A stretch of 64,000 nt of DNA from Macrococcoides epidermidis (lineage in GTDB: Bacteria > Bacillota > Bacilli > Staphylococcales > Staphylococcaceae), in NCBI RefSeq assembly GCF_042659445.1, contig NZ_JBHSSR010000001.1; one strand, 5' to 3'. Under the pieces are notes generated by a model that was not told the DNA's origin, did not search any database, and saw only the letters and a program-made list of their open reading frames with translations. Positions 1 to 8,349 of this stretch are shown here, piece after piece; position 1 is the stretch's first letter, and each line of letters begins with the position of its first letter. Position numbers and translations under genes: made by a program.

Positions 1-6
1 ACTTCA

Positions 7-927
7 TTACTTTTGTTTCCTTTTGTGATTTTCATATACTGCTTTAATAAAAGGTATTAATTCAGCTTTATCAAATAATGTATGCCATTCAAAATGACTT
101 AAGTCAGGTGTAACAAAATCGAATTTTTCTAATGCGTCTCGATTTAAATTTGATAAATCACCATTTAATTTGTAAAAACGTGCATTATTTTCTTTCTCAA
201 ATTCATTCACCCATTCATAACTTGTCGTTACCACTTTTAAATTTAAAGCGCAATATTCAAGTAATTTCGTGGAAGTTTGTTTGTTAAATGGAAATACATC
301 AGGAATATAATTCATACCATAGCGTGCTTTCGCTGCTGTTAAAGGTAGTTCTTCATATGGTACACGGCCAATGAAATGAACATTCGGCAACTCACCATAA
401 TCTTTTTCCAGATTCGGATCAGGTGTTCCGATTAAAATAATTGAAAGGTCACTATTTTTCTTAAACATTTCCAGCATCTTATTGAGTTCTCTTGATGGAT
501 CCATCGTACCTATGTATACAAAATCATATTCTTTTTCTACATCATTTTGCAGAAAGTATTGCTTGTTAATCCCCATATCTCTATATATAAATGGTTGATT
601 ATCTTTAAAATTAAAAACTTGATGCACCTTTTTATTTTGGAAAATACGACCATCAGGTTTTGCATTTAATAATTTTTTTAGGAAGTCTTTTATTTTAGCA
701 TTTTTTCCTACCGTTATCGTGTTATATTCATGAATCAAAGCTTGCTTGTTATTACGTTTACGGTCTAGTCCCATGACTTTCCAGACGATATCGTATTCTT
801 CCGTAATTTGAGCAGCATCTTCTACAACATCAACCAAAAATTCTCCAGATTCATTTAAATAAGAAGCATAAGCACCGATTTCTGGCATATATGCTTTACC
901 TTCATGCAAGATAGCTATTTTTATCAC
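7..927 (-). CDS. GT4-like glycosyltransferase
   Basis: This 306-residue cytoplasmic protein looks like a GT-B fold glycosyltransferase that moves a sugar from a nucleotide sugar onto a growing surface glycan. The C-terminal half carries the familiar GT4 layout: a beta strand with YIGTMDPSR near residue 138, an 'ILIGTPDP' strand, 'VHFIGRVPYEELP', and the donor-binding segment TSTKLLEYCALNLKVV around residue 220, in which the E is the usual nucleotide-sugar contact. The N-terminal half is short and divergent, so the acceptor cannot be guessed. It lies on the same strand as the glycopolymer cluster but is separated from it by a convergent lipoprotein gene, so it is probably its own unit or the end of a second cluster to the left of the window. 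The specific sugar is unknown. Confidence 0.8.
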   Translation of the reverse strand: MIKIAILHEGKAYMPEIGAYASYLNESGEFLVDVVEDAAQITEEYDIVWKVMGLDRKRNNKQALIHEYNTITVGKNAKIKDFLKKLLNAKPDGRIFQNKKVHQVFNFKDNQPFIYRDMGINKQYFLQNDVEKEYDFVYIGTMDPSRELNKMLEMFKKNSDLSIILIGTPDPNLEKDYGELPNVHFIGRVPYEELPLTAAKARYGMNYIPDVFPFNKQTSTKLLEYCALNLKVVTTSYEWVNEFEKENNARFYKLNGDLSNLNRDALEKFDFVTPDLSHFEWHTLFDKAELIPFIKAVYENHKRKQK

Positions 928-1056
928 AAGTTAATCCTCCACACATTAGTTTTAAACTTAATTTATTATAGCATTATTTACATAGATATACATCAGAATT
1001 CCAATAAAATGGAACTTATGTTATATTGATAGACAAGATATAAAAGGAGGCATATT

Positions 1057-1626
1057 ATGCACAAACAACTTAAAAATCTTTCTATTCTATTTTTGTCATC
1101 TACATTATTTCTTACTGCTTGTGGTGGGGATAACGAAGAAGAAAAAGCAATAGAAAAAGCTAAAAAGGAAGCACAAATCGCTAAAGACAAATTAAAAGAA
1201 AAAGAAGAAGAATTAAAAGCTGAAAAAGAGAAAAATAGCAAAAACACTTCTACCGAAGAAAAAACAAATGAAACTGTTACTACTGAAACGCCACAAAAAG
1301 AAACTAATGATGAACAAACACCGGAAGAAATAAAAACTTCAGTGGCAAATCGTGATGAAGCTATTCAAAATGCCGTATCAACCCGAAATAATGCATTACA
1401 AGCTGCTTTATCTGAAAGAAATGCAACGTATCAAAAAGCCGATGCATTATTAAATAGTAGTTCTAATGCAGATGCAGTAAGACAACACGAAGGTATGCGT
1501 GCAGAAGCTGACCGTATTTATGAAAATAAAGTAATCGAAATCAATCGTAATTATTATGGTCAAGTGAATGAAGCATATCGCCAATTTAAAGGTCAAATGA
1601 ATGAAGTAATTAACCAGAACTCATAA
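1057..1626 (+). CDS. Coiled-coil lipoprotein of unknown function
   Basis: The protein has 189 residues and starts after a strong ribosome binding site (AAAGGAGG). It opens with a lipoprotein signal peptide: a basic start, a hydrophobic stretch and the lipobox LTAC with the lipidated cysteine at residue 22. The next 45 residues are almost pure Glu/Lys/Ala and predict a coiled coil, followed by a Thr/Glu/Asn-rich linker. The C-terminal 90 residues hold helical repeats with the pattern R-(N/D)-x-A-(I/L)-Q, such as NRDEAIQNA and TRNNALQAA. It should sit on the outer face of the membrane. I do not recognise the family; it slightly resembles the long coiled-coil lipoproteins of Firmicutes with YkyA-like layouts. 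It is the only plus-strand gene in the first 17 kb, and so is transcribed against the surrounding glycan genes. Confidence 0.8.
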   Translation: MHKQLKNLSILFLSSTLFLTACGGDNEEEKAIEKAKKEAQIAKDKLKEKEEELKAEKEKNSKNTSTEEKTNETVTTETPQKETNDEQTPEEIKTSVANRDEAIQNAVSTRNNALQAALSERNATYQKADALLNSSSNADAVRQHEGMRAEADRIYENKVIEINRNYYGQVNEAYRQFKGQMNEVINQNS

Positions 1627-1660
1627 AAAAACAGAAACAGCGCTGCTGTTTCTGTTTTTT
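1625..1660. terminator. Bidirectional rho-independent terminator
   Basis: A 10-bp perfect stem (1632-1641 pairing with 1645-1654, extended by A-T pairs on both sides) is flanked by A and T runs, so it can end transcription in both directions. It sits between the convergent lipoprotein gene and the UDP-ManNAc dehydrogenase gene. Confidence 0.9.
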
Positions 1661-1666
1661 TATGGA

Positions 1667-2920
1667 TTATAAATTTTGGATATTTCCATAGTTGTAGTAT
1701 TTTACTTCCTTAAATTCATTAGGTACTACGTTTTTCGTATCAAAGATGACTTTATCTTTCATCGCTTTGAAATCTTCATCTTTTAATAATTTAAATTCAG
1801 AATGATCACTTAATACTAATACTAATGAACTGCCTTCTAATGCTTTATCGATATCTTTTTCAACCCAATCTAATTGCACATGTGGATCAAATGCAGATAC
1901 TTCTAAATCTTTTTCAGCTTTAAGCATTTCATAGATGTCAAATGCTGGTGATTCACGAATATCATCAACATCACCTTTGTATGTTAAGCCGAAAACAGTG
2001 ACTTTGTTACCACCAACTTTAGCTAGTGCTTTTTTAGCATATTCAACTACATATTCTGGCATAGAAACGTTAATATCACGTGATAATTTAATTAATTTAG
2101 CAACTTCAGGAGCCTCTGCAATGATAAAGTATGGATCTACTGCTAAACAGTGACCTCCAACGCCAGGACCAGGTGTATGTAAGTTTACACGTGGGTGTTT
2201 ATTTGCCATAGAAATAACATCATGAACATTAATGTTTAATTTGTTACAAATCTTAGCTAATTCATTAGCTAATGCGATATTTACGTCGCGATAAGTATTT
2301 TCCATTAACTTAGACATTTCAGCAGTTTTAGCTTGTGTTTCAATCATTTCACCTTTTACAAAAATACCATATACTTTTTTACCAGCTTCCACACATGCAG
2401 GTGTGATACCACCGATAATACGGTTGTTGTATATTAATTCATGCATAATTTGTCCAGGTAATACACGTTCCGGACAGTGAACTAAATAAATATCTTCTCC
2501 AATAACAAAACCTTTTGATTCTAAATAAGGTTTTACAAAGTCATCCATTGTACGTGGTGCAATTGTAGATTCAACAATAACTGTATCACCTTTTTTAAGC
2601 AATGGTACGATACTTTCTACACCAGCCATTACGATCGAATTATCACAAGATTTGTGCTCGTCATCTTTATTTGGCGTTGGTACAGCAATAATATATACAT
2701 CAGCTTCTTCAGGTTTAGTTGATGCTCTGAATTTACCACTCGCTATTACTTCATCTAAAGCTTCCTGAAGACCTGGTTCTTCGATATGAATTTGACCACT
2801 ATTTAATTTATCAACTGCATCTTGTTTAATGTCTACTCCTAATACATCTACCCCATGTTTAGCGAACATAATAGAAGTAGGTAAACCTATGTAGCCTAAT
2901 CCGATTGTTGTTAATTTCAA
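1667..2920 (-). CDS. UDP-N-acetyl-D-mannosamine dehydrogenase
   Basis: This NAD-dependent enzyme should oxidise C6 of UDP-ManNAc in two steps to give UDP-ManNAcA, a building block of capsule-like or teichuronic polymers. The N-terminal Rossmann motif is TIGLGYIGLPTS. The central domain has the conserved 'VESTIAPRT' and 'PERVLPGQ' segments, and the catalytic cysteine lies in GPGVGGHCLAVDPYF near residue 260. The C-terminal UDP-binding domain contains GLTYKGDVDDIRESP. PERVLPG is typical of the WecC/CapL type and argues against UDP-glucose dehydrogenase. I chose a TTG start at 2920 (MKLTTIG, 417 residues), because a GTG three codons upstream is only 3 bases from the AAAGGA ribosome binding site. 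It closes the minus-strand glycopolymer cluster. The epimerase that makes UDP-ManNAc (MnaA/WecB type) is not in the window. Confidence 0.9.
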   Translation of the reverse strand: MKLTTIGLGYIGLPTSIMFAKHGVDVLGVDIKQDAVDKLNSGQIHIEEPGLQEALDEVIASGKFRASTKPEEADVYIIAVPTPNKDDEHKSCDNSIVMAGVESIVPLLKKGDTVIVESTIAPRTMDDFVKPYLESKGFVIGEDIYLVHCPERVLPGQIMHELIYNNRIIGGITPACVEAGKKVYGIFVKGEMIETQAKTAEMSKLMENTYRDVNIALANELAKICNKLNINVHDVISMANKHPRVNLHTPGPGVGGHCLAVDPYFIIAEAPEVAKLIKLSRDINVSMPEYVVEYAKKALAKVGGNKVTVFGLTYKGDVDDIRESPAFDIYEMLKAEKDLEVSAFDPHVQLDWVEKDIDKALEGSSLVLVLSDHSEFKLLKDEDFKAMKDKVIFDTKNVVPNEFKEVKYYNYGNIQNL

Positions 2921-3178
2921 AATAAACACCTATCCTTTAGTTTACGCTTTGCGTATATTTTTCATATATTTACTTTTGAAAGAAGTTAAAAAGTTCTATG
3001 CGGTAAATATACTTTTCCAAACTTATGTTACATCATTATAGCTATAATTGCTACAATAATCTACTTATATATTTTTTATAAATCTTACATTATTATTTGT
3101 AAAATTTATTTTTTATAACCTTAAAATATGTTTATTGATTTTCAAAATTATGGCATATATTTTCGTCTTTTTGAAAAT

Positions 3179-4954
3179 TTATTTTAGATACAATGTCCCC
3201 GCTTTAACCCATGACGCCGTAGTTGTTGGTTTGTGGTATAAAATCTCAATTTCATAAAATTGATTTGGTAATAGATGATACCCTTTACTTAAATCGACCG
3301 CATCAATAACTTCTTCTTTATTATCATTCAAAATTTTAACACTAATATAATTTTTACCTTTTGGATTGCTATATTTTGAGAAAAGTAAACCTTCTTTTTC
3401 TCTCTTGATATCCACTTTGTACTTTAACTTTTGAGTATCCTTTAAATTTACTTTAGGTATTAACACGTACATTTCTTCATCTAAATCAAATTTCATATTT
3501 GTTTCATTTAATATTCCACCATGTGCAGCAATCGTTTGTAATATCTCATTACGTTCATGATCATATAAAGTGCCGCTACCATTATCTTCAAAAAAGTTCA
3601 GTATTGGCCAATACGTATTGATAAGATCTTTATGGAATAAATTATTCATTCTAATTTCATGTGGTAAATGAAGTAATAAATTTAATGTCTTTCTATCATT
3701 TAAATAATTAAAGAAATCCATAACTTTATCTGTCTCTTTTACTAATTGACTATGCCAATTTCCCATTCTTGAATCAATATGGATAATATCTAGTAGTTCA
3801 ATAAAGTTATCCGTATGAATATTTGTATGTGTTCTTTTTATATAGTCATTCGTCGCATCTACTACTTTATCATAACTTAAATCTTTTAATTGTTTATGAT
3901 GGATATGTTCATATATATCTTGCATAGATAAATCTTTATTTAAGAACTCTTTTGGATAATCAAATTTTGCATTTGAAAATATAACACTTCTAAATTGTAA
4001 TACATCATCCAATTCTTTTTCATATTTCTTTTCAAAAATCTCAGCAATGGGATGATTAAAAGTTGTACCTGTCCATTCGAACATATTTTTTGAATAGACT
4101 TGATCAACATCATTTACATTAAACTCAATGAATTCATGATTAATATTGATATTTTTTATTAATCTATTAACAATCATTTTGTCATTTTTATAAATTTGTC
4201 GTGCTCTTTTATCTTGAATACCATAGATATCTTTCATATACGTAAATGTGCCTACTTTGTTACCTAATGCTTTGGATAGCGCTAAAGTACATTTCGAATC
4301 AATCCCACCTGTAATACCAACTAGTAATTTATTATCACGTTCATTTAAAGCAATATTTAAATTTTTAACATGCTTTTTCATCTCTGATAATATTTCTTGA
4401 TATCGATGATGATTAAAGTTTGGATTTGGAAAAACCCTTTCCGTTTCATTTCCAATTGATAATTTTAGTGAAGGGACAAGCTTATATACATCTTCATATC
4501 TAGAATAATCTAATGCATTAATGCGTTGATATTTTTTCTTTTTATTGAATAAATCACCGATAAGTTTGTCGTGTGAAGATACAACCATTAAGTCCGATGT
4601 ATAATAAGGAGATCTGAAACCAGCAGCATCTGAAAATAATTCTACCAAACCACCCTTAACTTTGATGATAACAAATGAGCCATTTAACATATTTACATAA
4701 TGGCTTTTCGCTGATAACTTTTCATTAAAGATTCCTTTCAATATATGATATGTAGAATCATTAGGTTTCATAATATCAATTGCATACCCTAATATATGTA
4801 CCGCATCTTCATTATAAATATATGATTCGAAAGTTACATCTTCTGAAATATAAAGATGATAATCATTTGTTAAATTTACTTTAATCGGTACATTTTCATT
4901 ATAAATTTCTTTATCCGTTATAATAAACGCTTTATGTAATTTAAAATTCTCCAT
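3179..4954 (-). CDS. Asparagine-synthetase-like PP-loop protein
   Basis: The 591-residue protein has the two-domain plan of asparagine synthetase B. Residues about 40-135 resemble the class II glutamine amidotransferase fold (NGSFVIIK, then LFSDAAGFRSPYY), and a PP-loop ATP pyrophosphatase domain follows with GITGGIDSK at residues 213-221, close to the consensus SGGxDS. The catalytic cysteine that must follow the initiator Met in the glutaminase domain is missing: the protein begins MENF. It therefore cannot use glutamine in the canonical way and may use free ammonia or another amine, or may form a different adenylate-driven amide bond. The C-terminal 100 residues look beta-rich. It lies 17 bp downstream of a serine-hydrolase gene in the same operon, so amidation or aminoacylation of a uronic acid or sugar in the surface polymer is a reasonable but unproven role. 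A true asparagine synthetase is unlikely in this setting. Confidence 0.75.
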   Translation of the reverse strand: MENFKLHKAFIITDKEIYNENVPIKVNLTNDYHLYISEDVTFESYIYNEDAVHILGYAIDIMKPNDSTYHILKGIFNEKLSAKSHYVNMLNGSFVIIKVKGGLVELFSDAAGFRSPYYTSDLMVVSSHDKLIGDLFNKKKKYQRINALDYSRYEDVYKLVPSLKLSIGNETERVFPNPNFNHHRYQEILSEMKKHVKNLNIALNERDNKLLVGITGGIDSKCTLALSKALGNKVGTFTYMKDIYGIQDKRARQIYKNDKMIVNRLIKNININHEFIEFNVNDVDQVYSKNMFEWTGTTFNHPIAEIFEKKYEKELDDVLQFRSVIFSNAKFDYPKEFLNKDLSMQDIYEHIHHKQLKDLSYDKVVDATNDYIKRTHTNIHTDNFIELLDIIHIDSRMGNWHSQLVKETDKVMDFFNYLNDRKTLNLLLHLPHEIRMNNLFHKDLINTYWPILNFFEDNGSGTLYDHERNEILQTIAAHGGILNETNMKFDLDEEMYVLIPKVNLKDTQKLKYKVDIKREKEGLLFSKYSNPKGKNYISVKILNDNKEEVIDAVDLSKGYHLLPNQFYEIEILYHKPTTTASWVKAGTLYLK

Positions 4955-4971
4955 TATTTTACTCCTTCCTA

Positions 4972-5751
4972 TTAATCAGAAATGATTTCATGTATGATTC
5001 TAGTTAAGAATATTGGAAATTTATATTTCAAATTTTGATGTCCTTCATAATGTTGTAAATCTAATGCATATAATTTTTTTCTTTTAGTCAACATTGACAT
5101 ATACGGTCTTAAATGTTTTATATAATGCAAATCTTGATTCCCTGCATGTAAATAGAGTTTTGTTGATTCATTTAAATCAAGCATTTTTTCTTTAATATCT
5201 TTTTGAACCTTTTCAAAATCATCTTCACTTAAAAGAATATTATTTATAATCAGGTTTCTAGCTTTTTCATTTATTTCATTTAAATAGTCAAGTGGAAAAT
5301 ATTGAGGTGCACCTGCAATAATGTAACCTGCTTTTAATTCATTACCTATTAATATTGCACCAGTCCCCCCCTTAGAAGAACCTGCTATCATAGTATTCTC
5401 AATTAGAATATTATGTTTTTCCATAATTTCTCGAATTAGATTAACACAATCTTCCAAATAACTTGGCTCACTTTTAGTTCCATAATAATATGTTGGAATG
5501 TTTTCTACCTCATCCATAATATAAAGTTTATTACATTTTACGTTTAATAATGTTTTTATATAATTAAACTTAGCATTTTCTTGATAGGCTTCTCTACCAC
5601 TAAAACCTGAAAGGACAACTATCAAATATGGAGAATTTTGTTCTGGAAGAAACATATATTTAATTTGATGTTGTTTGCCATCAAATTTACTTTCTTTTTC
5701 TTCTATTAATTTAGCAACACTCAATTGTTTTACTTTATTAAAAAACTTCAT
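4972..5751 (-). CDS. Alpha/beta hydrolase-fold protein, Asp2-like
   Basis: This 259-residue cytoplasmic protein shows the alpha/beta hydrolase pattern: an oxyanion strand VVLSGFSG near residue 46, a nucleophile elbow AGSSKGG with Ser126, and a C-terminal histidine in YEGHQN. The nucleophile elbow and overall size recall Asp2 of accessory Sec systems, which O-acetylates glycan on serine-rich glycoproteins, and hydrolases in polysaccharide clusters. It has no signal peptide. Its gene begins immediately after a hairpin with a U tract; the AAAGGATG ribosome binding site directly abuts that U tract, so expression may depend on read-through. A second serine-hydrolase gene of similar size lies just upstream (7544-8344), and the two may act on the same glycan. 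Sugar O-acetyltransferase or esterase activity is inferred from the fold and context. Confidence 0.7.
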   Translation of the reverse strand: MKFFNKVKQLSVAKLIEEKESKFDGKQHQIKYMFLPEQNSPYLIVVLSGFSGREAYQENAKFNYIKTLLNVKCNKLYIMDEVENIPTYYYGTKSEPSYLEDCVNLIREIMEKHNILIENTMIAGSSKGGTGAILIGNELKAGYIIAGAPQYFPLDYLNEINEKARNLIINNILLSEDDFEKVQKDIKEKMLDLNESTKLYLHAGNQDLHYIKHLRPYMSMLTKRKKLYALDLQHYEGHQNLKYKFPIFLTRIIHEIISD

Positions 5752-5766
5752 TTAATCATCCTTTGA

Positions 5767-5813
5767 AAAAAGAGCTAAAGAAATAAATGATTAAACTTAT
5801 CTTTAGCTCTTAA
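5767..5813 (-). terminator. Intra-cluster terminator or attenuator
   Basis: Read on the minus strand, a stem of about 12 bp (5801-5812 pairing with 5769-5780, AAGAGCTAAAGA with TCTTTAGCTCTT) with a 20-base loop is followed by six U. It lies between the heparinase-like gene and the next cluster gene, whose ribosome binding site follows at once. No promoter fits between the hairpin and that gene, so it should act as a partial terminator that lowers distal expression. Confidence 0.75.
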
Positions 5814-5820
5814 ATATATA

Positions 5821-7530
5821 TTATCTAGCAATTAATATTTCCTCATTATTTATTTTCAATTTAATATGATCACTTGTTAAGTCTAGTTCATCAACCTTAA
5901 TATCTTTCGACTTAATCAAAGTAACAGTTGAAGTTTCAGTACCATTATCTTTAAACTGCAAATGGTTGGTTAGATTAAATTTACTTGGACCTGTTGCATT
6001 AATTGCTTGTATTGGATCTTTATTTCCTTCTACTATTTCTGGTGCATTTCTATAATATGATTCGATAATAATTTTCTCATCATTTCTTGTTAATTCAAAA
6101 ATATTTTCCGATAGTGATTTAACAGCCACTTCATGATGTAAATTATAGTTCTCTATAAAAGTATGATTATGATTAGAATTTCCTTCGTTAACAATAATAA
6201 ACATTTCATAATCTTTTAAAAATAATATTGTTCGATATAATGAGGTGCCATCATTGAATCCTCTATTCCTACCCTTAACAATAAAATAATTTTTATGATC
6301 AAAGTATTTTTCTATCCAGATTTTCTGAGTATATTTATTATCTTTTTCTTTTTGATAGAACTTATTCTCAAGTTGTAAACTTGAATGTGCTCTAGGTGTA
6401 ACAATATAACGTCTGATCGGACTTTTAGAGTAATCGAATTTCGCTCCATCTTCAATAAAATCAACACCATTGATACTAAAAGTAATACTTAAATCATCTG
6501 AGTGCTTATGTGTGATTGTACTATAGCCACATACAAAAGACATATAAATCTTGTTATTCAAATTTTGTTTTATTACCGCAATACCTGCTTCTTCGTCAAC
6601 AAAGTTCATATAAATTGGTGTTCTTTCAGGTAAAGAAGTATGTCCTGAATCACCTATTGCTGGTAGTCTTCTATTTGGTTTTAGGAGGATGTTCATATAG
6701 TTATCTGCTGCTTCCATATGTTTAACAACATCGTTACCTAAAGTTTTATCATGTGCATTTAAATATTCTTCTATACCTACATACATTCTAAGTACCATAT
6801 TATGATATTCAGGAGAGTTCTCTAAATGGCCACCTTTATAACTAAAACTTTGCCAAAATGTATCAACGACACGATAAAATCCTTTGTTAAATAATAATTC
6901 ATCATTCATAACAAATCCGAGCATCATTAATCCTCTATCGACCATAATACCGTGATTATTCTTTCTATAATTAGCATCATCCATTAAATACTCAGCATGT
7001 TTATATAACAATTCAAAATATCTATCAGAGTTTACTTGAATCTTTTCCTTGTTTAAACTATATAATAAATGAATCAGAATTTGTGTTCTATTACCCACTG
7101 GATGATCATACCAAGTCATATCTGTACTCTTTCCACTTTCAACAAATGACATCCAAGATTCCGTAATTTCTTGTGCTTTAAGTAAGTATTTTTTTTCATC
7201 AAATTGATCATATGCTGCTAATAATTGTCCCACTATTCTTAAGCTTTGAAGATACAATTGATAACTTACATGATTTTTGTGATGGATATATGACCAATCA
7301 AATTTATCATCAAATTGAATCGGATCAAAACCCGGAAACGGAACAATTGTATTTTCTAATGCTAATTTGGCATATTTTAATGTTGATTTATTATATTTCG
7401 CTAATGGCAACACATCTTCTTTCTTTATGCTTCTAAAATGTTGTTGATTTTTTTGATGTGTTAATTCTGCTATAATTTTATTTTCTAATGAATCGATACG
7501 ATTTAATATTTCTTTGTTATTACTAAACAA
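5821..7530 (-). CDS. Heparinase II/III-like protein, no signal peptide
   Basis: The protein has 569 residues with an (alpha/alpha)-toroid N-terminal half and a beta-sandwich C-terminal half, the plan of polysaccharide lyases of the heparinase II/III type. Family landmarks are visible: NNHG at 191-194, EYH at 241-243 with the Tyr-His pair expected in the active site, GDSGH near 293, and HKHSDD near 341-346, which matches the metal and substrate histidines at the domain joint. Secreted lyases of this family have a signal peptide; this one starts MFSNNKEIL and a short coiled segment, so it seems cytoplasmic. Proteins of this type next to asparagine-synthetase-like genes are known from exopolysaccharide loci, where they are thought to help build or edit the polymer, for example uronic-acid-containing intermediates. 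The neighbouring UDP-ManNAc dehydrogenase supplies a uronic acid. The actual reaction is unknown. Confidence 0.8.
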   Translation of the reverse strand: MFSNNKEILNRIDSLENKIIAELTHQKNQQHFRSIKKEDVLPLAKYNKSTLKYAKLALENTIVPFPGFDPIQFDDKFDWSYIHHKNHVSYQLYLQSLRIVGQLLAAYDQFDEKKYLLKAQEITESWMSFVESGKSTDMTWYDHPVGNRTQILIHLLYSLNKEKIQVNSDRYFELLYKHAEYLMDDANYRKNNHGIMVDRGLMMLGFVMNDELLFNKGFYRVVDTFWQSFSYKGGHLENSPEYHNMVLRMYVGIEEYLNAHDKTLGNDVVKHMEAADNYMNILLKPNRRLPAIGDSGHTSLPERTPIYMNFVDEEAGIAVIKQNLNNKIYMSFVCGYSTITHKHSDDLSITFSINGVDFIEDGAKFDYSKSPIRRYIVTPRAHSSLQLENKFYQKEKDNKYTQKIWIEKYFDHKNYFIVKGRNRGFNDGTSLYRTILFLKDYEMFIIVNEGNSNHNHTFIENYNLHHEVAVKSLSENIFELTRNDEKIIIESYYRNAPEIVEGNKDPIQAINATGPSKFNLTNHLQFKDNGTETSTVTLIKSKDIKVDELDLTSDHIKLKINNEEILIAR

Positions 7531-7543
7531 TAAAATTCCTCCT

Positions 7544-8344
7544 TTAAGAAATAAAGTTATGAATCATTCTAATCGTTTGTTCTTTTGGTAGTGGATTGTG
7601 TCCTTCTTTCGGATGCTTATAGAAATAGAATTCAATATTAATATCTTGAATCCCTTTATATTTAGCAATGTTCTTCATAAAAGGATCAACATGACCTCTC
7701 ATATCCGATATACATGCTCTATTTTGCATATATAAAATTTTTGGCGTATTTTTATATTTTGAGAAAGCTTGAGTCAGACTTAGTCTATACGCATATTTTT
7801 CTTTAATCTCATCTAAATTTAGATTGGGATATATCGTTTCTAACAATTTATTTACTGCAACTTCGTGATAATTTAATACATATGTTTGAGGATTATTCAC
7901 TATTACTTTCGTTCCTTTTAACAATGTACCTAAGTAGATAGACATATAGCCCCCTGCAGAAGACCCATAAAAAGTAGTTTGTTCTTTTGAATAATTCATT
8001 GAATGAATAATTGCTTCTATTATAATAGCCATTTTTTCTAATCCAAATGAATCCATAGAACCTTGGCCCCAACCAATTTTCAATCCATTCCCATGAAGTG
8101 TTGGATCATCTATAAATAGACAACTAGCTCTAAAACTTCCTTTCCATGATGATCTTTGAAATAAAGGTGGTTTTTTCTTATTTGGATCAATTGCTCCGTT
8201 ACTAAAGCATATTAAATTTCCATATTTCTCATTAAACTTTAAATGAAAATAATATTTTTTGTTTTCTAATATCACGCAAAAATCATCATTAAAACCATCT
8301 TGAAATTTATAATTTTGCAATGCCTCGAAATTAATCTCTAACAT
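7544..8344 (-). CDS. Alpha/beta hydrolase-fold protein of glycan cluster
   Basis: This 266-residue protein carries the nucleophile elbow YGSSAGGYMS with Ser129 and a late histidine in KEGHNPLP around residue 251, which could complete a Ser-His-Asp triad; a 'CLFIDDP' strand lies near residue 76. There is no signal peptide or membrane segment. It shares fold, size and elbow type with the product of 4972-5751, but the two are divergent, so they are at most distant paralogues. It lies 5 bp downstream of the 884-residue glycosyltransferase gene and 13 bp upstream of the heparinase-like gene, so all three are likely translated from one transcript. A role as glycan O-acyltransferase or deacylase during polymer assembly is plausible; no substrate can be read from the sequence. 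Confidence 0.65.
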   Translation of the reverse strand: MLEINFEALQNYKFQDGFNDDFCVILENKKYYFHLKFNEKYGNLICFSNGAIDPNKKKPPLFQRSSWKGSFRASCLFIDDPTLHGNGLKIGWGQGSMDSFGLEKMAIIIEAIIHSMNYSKEQTTFYGSSAGGYMSIYLGTLLKGTKVIVNNPQTYVLNYHEVAVNKLLETIYPNLNLDEIKEKYAYRLSLTQAFSKYKNTPKILYMQNRACISDMRGHVDPFMKNIAKYKGIQDINIEFYFYKHPKEGHNPLPKEQTIRMIHNFIS

Positions 8345-8349
8345 TTATT

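Noticed and set aside
993..1247. Open frame opposite the coiled-coil lipoprotein gene
   Set aside because: It is the complement of a Lys/Glu-rich region, has no ribosome binding site, and the plus-strand lipoprotein has a clear signal peptide and Shine-Dalgarno site.
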